Translations under genes and position numbers: made by a program
Notes under the pieces: generated by a model
Told to the model about the DNA's origin: nothing
The model's input: only the letters and a program-made list of their open reading frames with translations
The model's database searches: none
Shown: piece after piece, positions 1 through 13,950 of the stretch
How positions within the stretch are numbered: the first letter of the stretch is position 1
How the letters are laid out: each line of letters begins with the position of its first letter
From: Flaccisagitta enflata
Lineage: Eukaryota; Chaetognatha; Sagittoidea; Aphragmophora
Length of the DNA: 64,000 nt
Direction: 5' to 3'
NCBI GenBank assembly: GCA_965153355.1
Contig: OZ231128.1
Span: forward strand, 18,786,001 to 18,850,000

Positions 1-160
1 AATTTCCATTTTTTGACTAACCAATGCAAGAGGAACAAATGTCAGGCAGTTCCCTAAAAAAAACAATTTTTTGATTATAAATATCTTAAGTTGTTTAAGC
101 GTAATTAGCTTTTACTTTCCCCCACTTGAGGTTGTTCACCCTGTATGTGTTTTTGAGTCT

Positions 161-230
<70 letters not shown>

Positions 231-490
231 CATTGTTTATTACAATCTATATTTCTATTACGATGTATATTGCTTTCCAAACTTCACTCTTTTTCTTCTT
301 TGTCTTTGTCTCTCTTTTTCCTTTTTAAGCTCTCTTTCAATGTTTTTTTTTTTTTTTTATGATTCCTTTCTTTCTTTCTTCCTTTATTTCTCTCTTGCTT
401 TAATTCTTACTTTTTCATGTTTCTCGTGGTCTTCATCGTCGATATCTTTCTCGAATGGCAATTTTCTTTTTTTTTTTTTTTACGACACAG
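1..490. other. Gene-free stretch with (CT)n and T-rich tracts
   Basis: A (CT)n run lies at about 163-224, and several poly-T and TTTC tracts follow. The last T-run (about 467-481) forms the pyrimidine tract of the candidate acceptor at 489-490. Nothing else is recognisable. Confidence 0.7.
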
Positions 491-598
491 ATAGATTTTT
501 GTGGTCGTGAGTCAAAAATGGCTTCGTTCTTAAGGCGGAAATCTTCAGCAGTTGCTCAAGGCAATCTGGGAGTCTCCTGGGGACAAGTCAACTCACCG
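491..598 (+). CDS. Candidate coding exon of an unidentified gene
   Basis: A 108-nt stretch lies between a long poly-T tract ending in ACGACACAG and a perfect donor GTGAGT at 599. It is open in one frame through its whole length (36 codons) and begins and ends in phase 0. The frame contains ATG at 518, so this may be an internal exon or a first coding exon starting MASFLRRKSSAVAQG. I do not recognise the peptide and no partner exon was found on either side. The donor is the first unit of the tandem array that follows. Confidence 0.4.
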
Positions 599-1460
599 GT
601 GAGTACATCCTAAATGAGGGAGGGGGATGGAGAAGTGAGTTATAGTACAGTCTAGATTGTTAGAAATGGGTTAGTGTAAGTACATTCTAAACGGGGGGGG
701 GGGGAATGGATAAGTGAGTTGTATTACACTCTAAATGGTTAGATATGAGTTAGTGTAAGTACATTCTAAATGGGGGAAACGGAGAAGCGATTTTTTATAA
801 TACTTTCAATGGTTAGTTATGAGTAAGTGTAAGTACATCTTTAATGGGGGGGGGGGGGAGAGAAATAAGTAGGTATAACCGTCTAAGTACATCCTAAATG
901 GGGGAAATGGAGAAGTGATTTGTATAACACTTTAAATGGTTAGAAATGAGTAAGTGTAAGTACATCTTGAATATAGAAATGGAGAAGTGATTTGTATAAC
1001 ACTTTTAATGGTTAGAAATATTTAAGTGTAAGTACATCCTAAATGGAGAAATGGAGAAGTGATTTGTATAACACTTTAAATAATTAGAAATGAATAAGCG
1101 TAAGTACATCCTAAATGGGGAAATGGCGAAGTGATTTGTACAACACTTTTAATGGTTAGAAATGTCTAAGTGTAAGTCCATCCTAGACGGGGGAAATGGA
1201 GAAGTGAGTTGGAGTCACCCTCACTAAAATGGTTGGAAATTGGTAAGAGATTTGTATGACACTTTAAATAGTTAGAAATGAGTAAGTGTAAGTACATCCT
1301 AAATGGGGAAATGGAGAAGTGATTTGTATAACACTTTTAATAGTTAGAAATGTTTAAGCGTTAGTACATCCTAAACGGGGGAAATGGAGAAGTGAGTTGG
1401 AGTCACCCACTCACCCTTACTAGAATGGTTGGGAAATGGTAATTGCATGTACATCATAAA
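599..1460 (+). repeat. Minisatellite built on a 5' splice site (about 11 units)
   Basis: Degenerate units of about 55-116 bp, mostly 70-79, each contain GTGTAAGTACATCCTAAATGG or a close variant. Copies lie near 599, 676, 755, 829, 884, 954, 1028, 1098, 1170, 1286, 1356 and 1440. The first unit is the real or candidate donor of the exon at 491-598, and most later units keep GTAAGT, so the array is a ladder of potential 5' splice sites. Confidence 0.8.
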
Positions 1461-2448
1461 TGGATGAAAATGGTAAAGTGCGTTCAAGCTCATTTGAAAT
1501 GAATATAACTGTTGATGTGTGTGCGTGAAAGCTTTATATGGACGTAATGGGGAACTGTGTGTCAGTGAATCTCCAATGCGGGGATAAGCGGAACAAGTAT
1601 GAGTTCTTTAGTGGTTGAGTATGAGGAACTCAGTGTGAGTTCATCAAAAGCGAATAGGGTTGGAAATGGGGAAATTGGGTATTTGTGCATCTAAAATGAT
1701 AGGGAGATGAGCACATCCTTAATTGTTGAGTGTAGAGACATTATCAAACTCCCTCCTGGAATGGAAATTCCCTTTGTTCAGTAAAACTCGATCAGTAGCC
1801 AATACAATACAATGAATTTGCCCAGAACAGAGCATGTGAGCGTTTGTATCTGATTGCAGTTTCATTTCCCTAAAATAATCTTATCGAAAATTTCCATCAG
1901 AATGGTAAAAAGAATTGTTGTTCACATCTCTGTGATGGAAATCATTCATGCGGACTGATAGGATAGGTTGGAAAGAACATGCTTGGCGTCCAATAACGGG
2001 TGGTGACCTAGAAACATAGTCGGAATTGATGTTGCTTTTGAAGAAATTGATGATATTTTGTAATTTTATCATATTAATCATTACCTTTGATCTCTTCCCC
2101 TCCCCCGTCCTTTGATTTTCTTCCACGCGGGGTTGAACTACATTTGATTTTCTTCCCGCTGTAAAGTAATATATTAGTTTAGATAGTATAGATCAGTGTT
2201 GTAGCACCTAAATATTACATTTTAGTACTGCCAAAAATGTAAAATCTTCTATATTTTCATCTTTTCATGTTTCCGCCCTTTGATTTCCTTCCCCATTTTC
2301 AAATCCTTTGTTTATTTTTTTCCAATGTTCAATTTATCATAAACTGGCTACAAACTGCTGAATCACAAACTGTTGAAAATCCATACAATTGGGTTACAAA
2401 TATTCATGTTTGGATTTTTTTAACATGAAAAGGATAAAATGTTTTGCA
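1461..2448. other. No gene recognised
   Basis: Unique-looking, A/T-rich sequence. The open frames are short and have no domain signal or paired splice sites that I can support. Confidence 0.6.
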
Positions 2449-2698
2449 TACCATATTTCCTCCAATTGGCGCCCGGGGCGCATACAGAATTGAAGAATGA
2501 CAAGGCCAATTCTGCCCTCTAATTAGCGCCCCCTCAAACATATCAAAACAAATAGATGATAAAGTTCTACATAACAGAATATGAATAGAATATATTGAGG
2601 ATAACTTATTACATGAGATTTTTCTGTAAAGAAATGGGGCGCTAATTAGAGGAAGGATGCTTATTAGAGGATGGCGCTAATTAAACGAAATACAGTAC
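2449..2698. mobile_element. TA-flanked MITE, GTATTTC family
   Basis: Inverted ends read TACCATATTTCCTCCAATTG on the left and, reverse-complemented, TACTGTATTTCGTTTAATTA on the right. Both run into GCGCC-rich sequence. A second member with the same ends lies at 33215-33543. The TA borders suggest a Tc1/mariner-type origin. There is no coding capacity. Confidence 0.65.
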
Positions 2699-2739
2699 CT
2701 ATTCTTTTCTAGTCAGGGACACGCAACTCTAAAACTTAT

Positions 2740-2840
2740 CCTGTCAGTGAGTCAGCCAGTCATTCAGCTACTCCAGTTGCAGGCGGGTGGGCAAAGGCTG
2801 TATTTGAGGTCTCTAGAGCATTTGGGCAGGAGCGGTGAGC
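2740..2840 (+). mobile_element. Fragment of the hairpin-element family
   Basis: Contains the family's internal boxes (GGCGGGTGGGCAAAGGCTG, TTTGAGGTC, GGGCAGGAGCGGTGA) in the same order as the full copy at 26757-26954, but lacks a recognisable terminal hairpin. Confidence 0.5.
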
Positions 2841-3078
2841 CAAACTATTGTTCAGATGAAGAGCTTTTTTTTTTTAAGCACCCGTTACAAAACATGAAAA
2901 CGATGAACAGTAGAGATAGATAAAGCCACAAGGAGGAAAAAAAGCCTTTTCAAAGAATCTTCACGTAATTTAGTTTAGCTGAAAGCCTCAAAATGATGAT
3001 GTCGTTTTCGCCATTCCATGTGCTGCAAACAAACGACCGCTTTATTTTGTACGCTTGACAGCAAAAAAACAGAGAGAG

Positions 3079-3582
<504 letters not shown>

Positions 3583-4180
3583 GTCTTTTTTTTTTCTGCC
3601 TTCATCTTTTGCATTTTGTTAAATGCGTCCTTGCATCTCAATTATGAATCCATCCGTCCGTTCGTAATTTTCGTTTGTATTTCTGTCTTGAGTGCCTTTA
3701 AACAGTTGGATTATCAGCAATTGTTTGTATTGACTATATAGATCACCAAATCTGATGCTTTTGAGATGAATCTAGCGAGTAAACAGCTGGGTTGGCCCCT
3801 CCATAAGTCCATCTGTCACAGTCACACACTTTAAACAGCAAGTTCATCCCGCGCATCGTTGCATTGTTGGTCTTGTTTACTATCATCTCATCCCCATCTT
3901 TCTTCCCTTTGCAGCTTGCCATTCTGCGGTTTCTTCCAAATTTTCATCTTCTTTGTCTTTTTATTTTATCTTCTTGTTCAGCTCATATTTTTGCCTTTCT
4001 TTTTTTATCTCCATCTCATCTAGAGGCGTCTTCCCTATTTCTCTTCCCTTTTTTCCCACCTTGACTGTTATCAATCATCTCTTATATCACTGCTCATGTT
4101 TTGCCTCTTTCTTATCTAGGTATATTGTCTCCTTATCCTCCAGAAGCCTCCTTCTCTCATGCTTTTGCCACCTGAATTTT
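3583..4180. other. No gene recognised
   Basis: T- and C-rich sequence with only short frames. I see no element ends. Confidence 0.6.
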
Positions 4181-4488
4181 TAGTCGCGTGCTACGCGACG
4201 CTACATCCCGCTATGTCAGTCCGTCAGTCGGTTGGTCGGTTGGTCGGTTGGTTGCCCCTTCTCACTTTTTAGGTGCGACAAAGCACCTCTATAACTGGCT
4301 GTGTCCGTCGGTCTGTCGGTCGGTCTGTTGGTCGGTAACGCATTCGTTCGACGATCCACACGTCGCACCTACTGGCCTACCTGGCCTTGTTTTGATTATT
4401 TGAGCTTTTTAAGCCCAGATGCCCTAGTGACCTTCTCCAGCACTGCTCCTGCCCACCCGCACGTGAGTCGTGTATCCGGCCTTGTTCT
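4181..4488 (-). mobile_element. Hairpin-family element with a second one nested inside
   Basis: The outer copy starts with hairpin GTCGCGT-GCT-ACGCGAC, then a TCGG/TTGG tract, and ends with the box TGTATCCGGCCTTGTT. It is interrupted at 4271-4391 by another member whose hairpin is AGGTGC-GACAAA-GCACCT and which ends CTGGCCTTGTTTT. This gives the relative age of the two insertions. Confidence 0.7.
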
Positions 4489-4593
4489 CTTTCTTTCGCG
4501 TTTCCGTTACCATCCTTTCGAAGGTGTTTTGGTTTTGAAGGTAGTAGTATTTCCCAAAAGGTATTTGTAGAACCCAAACTCCTACAATTTTTT

Positions 4594-4803
4594 TTAGTCG
4601 CGTGCTACGCGACTCTACACCCCGCTTTGTCCGTCCGTCCGTCCGTCGGTCCGTCGGTCCGTTTGTCCGTCCGTCACATTTTACTTTTTTTGGGTTTTCG
4701 CGGTCTCTGGCTTCACTGCTCCTGCCCAAATGATGCATTGACCTCAATTACAGCCCCTGCCCACCCGCACGCGACTGGGGTAGCCGTGTACCCGGCCTTG
4801 TTT
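4594..4803 (-). mobile_element. Hairpin-family element, full-length copy
   Basis: Hairpin AGTCGCGTGCTACGCGACT at 4596-4614, a (GTCC/GTCG)n tract, the GCTCCTGCCC and CAGCCCCTGCCCACCCGCA boxes, and the terminal CCGTGTACCCGGCCTTGTTTT. This is the clearest minus-orientation member for defining the family. Confidence 0.75.
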
Positions 4804-5277
4804 TAACTCATCTCGTCATTTGGCTTCTGTCTCCGTCAGTCCGTCTTATGTCGGTCCGTTGATCTGTCAGTCAACAAATAGTTTCCTTTATATATTCCCT
4901 CCCGGATGCGTATTGTTAACCTCGAGTGTCATTGTCAGAGCATATTTCTCTACAGTCAGTCGATCTGTTTACCTATGTTTCTGTTTGTCTCTTTATCTGT
5001 CTGTCTGTCTGTCTGTCTGTCAGTCTATATCTGTCTGTCTTCTCTCAATTGCGCAATAAATTCTTTGAATTTTTCTCCCACTTGTTGAAGAGATATGATC
5101 AATCAAAACAAATGGAACAGTATCACAAGATAACTGACATGGCACCCGTGCCATCCGTGTTGGAGATGTTAAGATTCCGCCGGTCATTCACTTTCCCTCA
5201 TCACTTTACCGTCATTCATATTCTTGTTCATTTTCTTGGTTTCCTTCTTACGCGCGCTCATTAATTTTCTCCCTTTT
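4804..5277. other. No gene recognised
   Basis: Contains a short (CTGT)n tract at about 4998-5022 and otherwise unremarkable sequence. Confidence 0.6.
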
Positions 5278-5842
<565 letters not shown>

Positions 5843-6084
5843 AGTATTTTGTCATTGTTAACGGTGTGGTTGTTGTCATCAGTGTTGTTGCTGCTGTTGG
5901 TGATGTCGAAAGTGATTTATGGTTTAAACGGTTATCCCTACGACAAAAAAACTGTCTTACAAGTAACGTTTGTCATCTGCAGCTATCAACTCATATTCTT
6001 TATTCTTGTTCGATTCAGTAATCAGTAACTGGCGTCACATGTCTTACACTCTCATGAATGTGCGATTAATATCCCTCTCCAAAG

Positions 6085-6477
<393 letters not shown>

Positions 6478-6516
6478 TTTTCTTTCTTTCTGTCATTTTC
6501 TTTCCTTCTTTCCTGC

Positions 6517-6662
6517 TCTGTCGGTCGGTCGGTCGGTCGGTCGGTCGGTCGGTCGGTCGGTCGGACGGTAACTTAAACAAAAATATATGCGGTTCTTTTT
6601 TTCTATTCCGCTCCTGCCCACCATTCCGCGACTGAGGGGGGGCAGCGTATACGGCCTTGTTT
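6517..6662 (-). mobile_element. Hairpin-family element with pure (TCGG)n core
   Basis: (TCGG)10 at about 6521-6564 is followed by the GCTCCTGCCC box and the terminal GGCCTTGTT. The 5' hairpin is not recognisable, so the copy may be truncated at the TCGG tract. Confidence 0.6.
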
Positions 6663-6778
6663 GTTCTTTCTCCTATTTTCAATTGCGTCCTCGCACTTCA
6701 ACAGGAGGTCATGTTCATAGATTGCTCGGTCGGTTGGTCGGTCGGTCGGTCACGCAATCGCTTGAAATGCACATAACG

Positions 6779-7153
<375 letters not shown>

Positions 7154-7328
7154 CTCTCTCCATCTCCTTATTTTCTTGTTTTACGATGTTTCTCTCCCCG
7201 CATTTTCAGTCGTTGTCTGTGTACACGTGATCGTAATTGTTTATCACCGAGTTCTTAAATTGTTTTTTTTTCTTGTTACGCGCGATATTCTATCGTTCCG
7301 CAGTTTCCCATCTTAATCAGCTGGGTTG

Positions 7329-7590
7329 TTAGTCGAGTGCACGCGACTCTATACCTCGCTTTGTCCGTTTGTCCGTCGGTTGGTTGGTTGGTCGGTCTGT
7401 CTGTCGGTCCGTCACACTTTTACTTTTTTTTAATCAATCTTATTCCCTTAAGTCATTTTAAATCATTTTAGAGTATACTAAGTCATTTTAAGTCATTCTA
7501 AGTCATTCTAAGTCATGCTAAGTCATTTTGTAAGTCTCGCACGCGACTTATAGCCTATAATATAGGAGTTGGCCGTGTTTATGAACTATG
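7329..7590 (-). mobile_element. Hairpin-family element with internal decamer repeat
   Basis: Hairpin AGTCGAGTGCACGCGACT at 7331-7348 has one stem mismatch. It is followed by a GTCC/GTTG tract and a decamer repeat AAGTCATTTT at about 7450-7530, then a degraded end with GGCCGTGTTTA. The internal sequence differs completely from other members. Confidence 0.55.
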
Positions 7591-8046
7591 AACTAAGTTT
7601 TTGTTCTCTTTTTTTTTCACCGCATGACCATTTTTGCAGATCTACGGGAAGAAAAGGCAAGAATAGTGAAGTCATGGTGCAAGAAACTGTGATTTCTATG
7701 AAAGGATGTCTTTTTCATGAATGCACGCGTGATGTGACTCGGTGTGTCCGTCTACCTATCTCTCTAGTTATTAGCTGGGCTACAATTCATTTGTTGGGAC
7801 TTTGTCTGTCCGTCTACCCATCTCTCTATCTATCAGTTGAGATACAACTCATTAGCTATGGAATCATGGAGAACACCTCTTTTAAATAACCACCATAATA
7901 AGCTGTATACGGCCGAGACAGGTAAATAGTTCGGCCTAAAAATAAAAACATCAATTTTGGAGACGCGCTGCTTATTGCTACTTGCAAATCGAATTACAGA
8001 TCCCAGAGAGGGTGCGAAAATTATGTAAACTAAGATTAATTTCTTT

Positions 8047-8280
8047 TTAGATACGTCCACGCATCTCTATAAGAGGCTTTGTCCGTCCGTCCGTCCGTCC
8101 GTTGGTCGGTTGGTCGGTTGGTCGGTTGGTTGGTCCGTGGTGATCGAGTTGAGCACGATGAAAATGCATAGAATCTTGGAAATATCTCAGATTATGGCAT
8201 CATTCCACAAGGTTTATGCAACATTGCATCATTCTTAACAAGCTAAGCCGCATGTGGACGCATCGTTGTACCCCCGGGAT
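8047..8280 (-). mobile_element. Hairpin-family element, degraded
   Basis: Hairpin AGATACGTCCACGCATCT at 8049-8066 has one A-C mismatch in the stem. It is followed by CTCTATAAGAGGCTTTG and a (GTCC/GGTT)n tract. The far end is uncertain. Confidence 0.5.
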
Positions 8281-8478
8281 ACTTGTTATCAAAATGGGCG
8301 ACATGCAAATAGCCAAAAAGATGAACAAAGAGCTAGGCGAGGAATTGCAAGTGAGAAAAAACCAAGACGGCAAAACATAGACTTGAAAAACAGCGGCTGA
8401 AAAACAGAGTGCACCAACATCAAAAATTCATGGAAAAGGAAACCCGTAAAAGTCGCGCGACCGCAAAAGCATGAGCAT

Positions 8479-8761
8479 GAAGAGGAACAGCAGGAGGAAA
8501 GGAAAGAGGTGAAATGAGAAAAATGAGGAAAATAAGGAGGAACAGCAGGAGGAAGTGAAAGAGGTGAAATGAGAAAAATGAGGAAAATGAGGAGGAACAG
8601 CAGGAGGGTGTGAAAGAGGTGAAATGAGAAAAATGAGGTAAATGAGGAAAATGAGGAGGAACAGCAGGAGGAAGAGAAAGAGGTGAAATGAGAAAAATGA
8701 GGAAAATGAAGAGGAACAGCAAGAGGAAGTGAAAGAGGTGAAATGAGAAAAATGAGGAAAA
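8479..8761 (+). repeat. 52-bp minisatellite, left flank of the retroelement
   Basis: Units read approximately GAGGAACAGCAGGAGGAAGT + GAAAGAGGTGAAATGAGAAA + AATGAGGAAAAT. The same array in the same orientation resumes at 20084, directly after the right pseudo-LTR. The retroelement therefore lies inside one minisatellite. Confidence 0.9.
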
Positions 8762-8849
8762 TGATAATTATATAAATATTAACCTAATTTAATTTAATTC
8801 AATTTAATTTAATTTGATGTAATTTAACTTCATTAGGTTTTATCTAACA

Positions 8850-11800
8850 TTGGGGTGTTTCAAATCAGGGCTATGGTCTCAGAGTGGGCTGGCCGAAATT
8901 TTGTAGTTGTGGTATAGTTAGGTGAAGCCCCCGGGCACCATAGTTGGCTTCCCGGGTGCCCCCACGAGTTACTCGGTCTCCATTTAGGTGGTCAAAATAG
9001 CCAAAAATGGCCAAAAATGAACATTATGTTAAAAAATGCAAAAAATTGATTTATTTTTCACAAAAAATCTCAATCATTGATCCAGTTCATTTAGTTGTAA
9101 TGTATAGACATGGATTCCACTGAGAAACGGCCAGTGGCTGCAATTGGGCGCTTACGAGGGACCCTAAATGGCTAAAAAAAGGCTTAAAAATGACCCACTT
9201 TACTCAATATAAAAAAATAATGAAAAATAATAAAAATTTTTGTTCAAAACCTTAAAATATCCAAGAATGAAGCCTCAGTGAAGTGTAAGAGAGCAGAAAC
9301 AGCAAAAAAATTTGGACCTGAGCATCGTATAACCCTTAAAACAGGCTTTAAATAGCCAAAAATAACCAAAATACTTTGAAATTCAAAAATTTGGTTTATT
9401 TTTCATAATAAATCCCTATCATTGATCCAGTTCACTCCAGTATGGTGTATGGAATTGGATTTGGCCAAAAAACAGTCAATGGCTGCTATCAGGGGCTAGC
9501 TAAAGAGCCAAAATGGCCAAAAAAAGCCCCAAAATGACCAATTTTGCCTTATTAGCAAAATTAATGAAAAATATTGAAATTTTTTCTTCCAAACATTAAA
9601 GTTAACAAGAATGTAGCCACAGTGAAGTGTTAGAGAGTAAAAACAGCAAAGAAATATGGGTCTGAGCATTGTATAAGCCTAAAAACAGGCCCTAAACAGC
9701 CAAAAATAGCTTAAATTGACCCAAATGCTTTAAAATTCAAAAAATTGTATCATTTTCTACAAAAATTCCTAATTATTGATCCAGTTCACTGAGGTATGGT
9801 GTTTGAACATTGGTTTGGCCAAAAAACAGCAATAGGCTGCAATTGCGAGCTTGTAAGAGACCCTTAAAAGGCCTCAAAATGACCCATTTTATGCAAAATA
9901 AAAAGTTAATCAAAAGTCAATCCAAAGTTTATGAAAAATAATGAATAATAAAACATAATGACAGACCGACGAACAGACGGACGGACGGATGGACCAACGG
10001 ACAGAGAAGGTTGTAGAGTTCCATGCACGCGACTAAAAAAAAAAATCGAGAATAACTTTGACAAAGCTACTTTTTGATATTTGTCACTTTTTGGGACACC
10101 CCAATGGCAAATACAAATTTGCTAAATCTGTCGGTCCTTTATCCTCAATAAAACAATTTTTAGATCGCATCTCTATAAGAGGGTGTGTCCGTCCATCCGT
10201 CTGTCTGTCTGTCCATCAGTCCGTCCCCCACTCTCTCAAAATCAGTCAACACACTCCTACACACTCAGAAGCCACCCCCAACCATTATTAGATGCGTCCT
10301 CGCATCTCTATAAGAGGGTTTGTCCATCCGTCTGTCCATCCATCCCCCATTCTCTTAAAATCAGTCAATGCACTCCCCTACACTCAGAAGCCACCCCCAA
10401 CCATTATTAGATGCGTCCTCGCATCTCTATAAGAGGGTGTGTCCGTCCGTCTGTCTGTCCGTCCCCCATTCTCTCAAAATCAGTCAACGCACTCCCACAC
10501 ACTCAGAAGCCACCCCCAACCATTACTAGATGCGTCCTCGCATCTCTGTAAGAGGGTGTGTCCGTCCGTCTGTCCATCTGTCCGTCCGTCCCCCATTCTC
10601 TCAAAATCAGTCAACGCACTCCCACACACTCAGAAGCCACCCCCAACCATTATTAGATGCGTCCTCGCATCTCTATAAGAGGGTGTGTCCGTCTGTCCGT
10701 CCTTCCCCATTCTCTCAAAATCAGTCAACGCACTCCCACATACTCAGAAGCCACCCCCAACCATTATTAGATGCGTCCTCGCATCTGTAAAAGAGGGTGT
10801 GTCCGTCCATCCGTCTGTCCGTTTGTCCCCCATTCTCTCAAAATCAGTCAACGCACTCCCACACACTCAGAAGCCACCCTCAACCATTATTAGATGCATC
10901 CTCTTATAGCTATAAGAGTGTGTGTCCGTCCATCCGTCTGTCTGTCCATCCTACTGGGGTGTACCAAAAAATGAAAAATGGAAAAAATCACTATAATTGG
11001 CTTGTTTTTAATTACACAATTCTAGGGCGCTACGATCTTGAATATTCATAGGTTTGCAGGAAAAATTGGATTTTTGATACAGCACATAATGGGTTATTTT
11101 AAGGCCTTTTTTGGCTGTTTTGGTACCTTGAAAGCCCCCAATTGCAGCCTCTTGTTTTTTGCTTAAACCAAACCCGTGTCTACATGCTATGATTCAGTTG
11201 TCTGGATGAATGCTTGGGATTTTTTGTGGAAAATAAACTGAATTTTTTAGCATAATGGTTATTTTTAGCTATTTTGGGGTTATCTAAGGCCTGTTTTTAG
11301 GCTTAAACAATGTTTGGAGTCATACTTTTTTGCTGTTTCTACCCTCTTACATTTCAGTAAGACTAGATTCTTGGATATTTAAAGGTTTGGAGAAAAGAAA
11401 ATTATCATTTTTCATAAACTTTCAATATAGCAAAAGATGGGTCATTTTGAGGCCTTTTTAAGCCATTTTGGGTCTCTTATAAGCCCCCAATTGCAGCCTA
11501 TTGCTGTTTTTTGGCCAAACCAATGTTTAAACACCATACTTAAGTGAACTGGATCAATAATTCGGAATTTTTGTAAAAAATGATACAATTTTTTTTAATT
11601 TTACAGCATTTGGGTCAATTTTGGCCATTTTTGGCTGTTTAGGGCCTGTTTTTGGGCTTAAACAATGCTCAGAGCCATGTTTTTTTGCTGTTTTTACTCT
11701 CTTGCACTTCACTGTGGCTACATTCTTGATAATTTTAATGTTTGGAAGAAAAAATTTTAATATTTTTCATTAATTTTGCATATAACGCAAAATCAGTCAT

Positions 11801-12484
11801 TTTGAGGCTTTTTTTGGCCATTTTGGCTCTTTAACTAGCCCCTTATATTAGCCATTGACTGTTTTTTGGCCAAATCCAATTCCATACACCATACTGGAGT
11901 GAACTGGATCAATGATAGGGATTTATTATGAAAAATAAACCAAATTTTTAAATTTTAAAGCATTTTGGTCATTTTTGGCCATTTAAGGCCTGTTTTAAGG
12001 ATTGTACGACGCTCAGGTCCAAATTTTTTTGCTGTTTCTGCTCTCTTACACTTCACTGAGGCTTCATTCTTGGATATTTCAAGGTTTTGAACAAAGATTT
12101 TCATTATTTTTCATTATTTTTTGATATTGAGTAAAGTGGGTCATTTTTAGGCCTATTTTTAGCCATTTAGGGTCCCTCGTAAGCGCCCAATTGCAGCCAC
12201 TGGCCGTTTTTCAGTGGAATCCATGTCTATACATTACAACTCAATGAACTGGATCAATGATTGAGATTTTTTGTGATAAATAAATCAATTTTTTGCATTT
12301 TTTAGCATAATGTTCATTTTTGGCCATTTTTGGCTATTTTGACCACCTAAATGGTGACCGAGTAACTCGTGGGGGCACCCGGGAAGCCAACTATGGTGCC
12401 CGGGGGCTTCACCTAACTATACCACAACTACAAAATTTCGGCCAGCCCACTCGGAGACCATAGCCCTGATTTGAAACACCCCAA
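8850..12484. mobile_element. Foldback DNA transposon with kilobase-scale inverted arms
   Basis: The ends are TTGGGGTGTTTCAAATCAGG and its reverse complement, and complementarity continues for more than 1 kb on each side. The arms consist of roughly 350-bp internal repeats, each holding GATCCAGTTCA followed by a GGCCAAAAAACAG-like box; I count three in the left arm and four in the right. The insertion duplicated TCTAACA (8843-8849 and 12485-12491); alignment ambiguity allows 7-10 bp. The matching empty site is near 19480-19490. No transposase ORF is visible, so it is non-autonomous. Long arms with a TSD of about 9 bp would suit a Mutator-like or other foldback group; the superfamily is not settled. 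Confidence 0.9.
10160..10945 (-). repeat. Tandem array of hairpin-element units inside the foldback
   Basis: Six to seven units of about 125 bp each start with AGATGCGTCCTCGCATCT, then CTCTATAAGAGGGTGTGTCC, a variable GTCC/GTCT tract, and TCAGTCAACGCACTCCCACA. The unit start is the hairpin of the dispersed family, here amplified head to tail between the transposon arms. A fragment with the family's other end lies at 9960-10040. Confidence 0.85.
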
Positions 12485-12616
12485 TCTAACATTATTTAAT
12501 TTAGTTTAATTTTGATCTATTTATAAAATTCTAATTATTATTTTTCTTTAAAAATTTCTATTTTTCAAATTATGCCTTTTATCACTGTTAATCTAATATG
12601 TCTCACTTTCATCCTC

Positions 12617-12837
<221 letters not shown>

Positions 12838-13950
12838 GACTATTCTTTATGGTGACTGAGGCTGTCCACTGTAAATCTCTCTCTCTCTCTCTCTCAGTAA
12901 CCATATTCTATGGTGACTGAGATTGTTTTAGCCTTTCCATTGTTTAAGGTTAGGGCTTCGGCTCTATCCTCTTCCATGTACACCTTTCCTTTACACTTCA
13001 GTTTCATTTTTCATCATTTGGTGCCTTCTCATTTTCTACAGTCTTCTTCTTAACCACTTTTATCTCCTCTGTTTGCGAAATATGGTAATAAAGGTGATGG
13101 TAGCTATAAGCCTACCAGAAACTACACTGGCATTGAACAGTGTATTTCTGACTGGTCCACAGTCCAGTAATTACTATATCATGAATGGATGGAGATATGC
13201 ATTCTTTACTTCTTATATTTGACTTCTGTTTTTAGCCTTTCACTTTTTCATTCTTCTTCTATTAACAACATATAATATATTAATTGACATCCACAACTAC
13301 TGTAGGATAAGGCTGATACATATCCCTCGGGATTACGGCCGGTTCCCGTGTGTGGCACTGTTAATAGAATTTGATTTGATTGTTCTTTTGGATCGGTTGA
13401 TTGTTCCTTGGAGCAGTTGATGGGTCTTTGAGGCAGTTGTCTCGAATTTAGTTAATGGATTAATTATGGGATTAGAACTATGCTAAAATTAGATTTGCTC
13501 TAATGTATGAAGAACTTTTCTAGCTAAAGACCCCACTCAAGATTGGCCGGAAGTAGATGCTATTATGTAGCCTATGGAAATCCAGTCTCGTTTGGCCCTT
13601 CTCACTCCCCTTTCACATTCCCAAACCTTTCCTCATTCATCTTTGTTTATTACTCTGTCAATTTTTATTATCACTGTTCTCTTATATGAAAGCAGTCGGA
13701 AGAGGATGCTATTATGTAGCTCTCAGAAGGCTATTTTCTTTTCTAACTATGTAACTTGTTTATAGATTTCTTTTTCACTGTATTTTTTAACCGTTGCTGT
13801 ATCATATTGTAATAATTTGTATTTTTATTTCCTATGATTTAATATTATGTGCATATATTGCATGCGTTACATATGGTTAACTAGTCTACTACTTCGCATA
13901 TGCTTTATAAAAATGTACATGGAAATATCGTCTTAATTGTGACGGTTCTT

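Noticed and set aside
10160-10945. Regularly spaced near-identical repeats resembling a CRISPR array
   Set aside because: Units are about 125 bp, the variable part is a simple TCCG/TCTG tract and not unique spacers, and the context is a eukaryotic foldback transposon.
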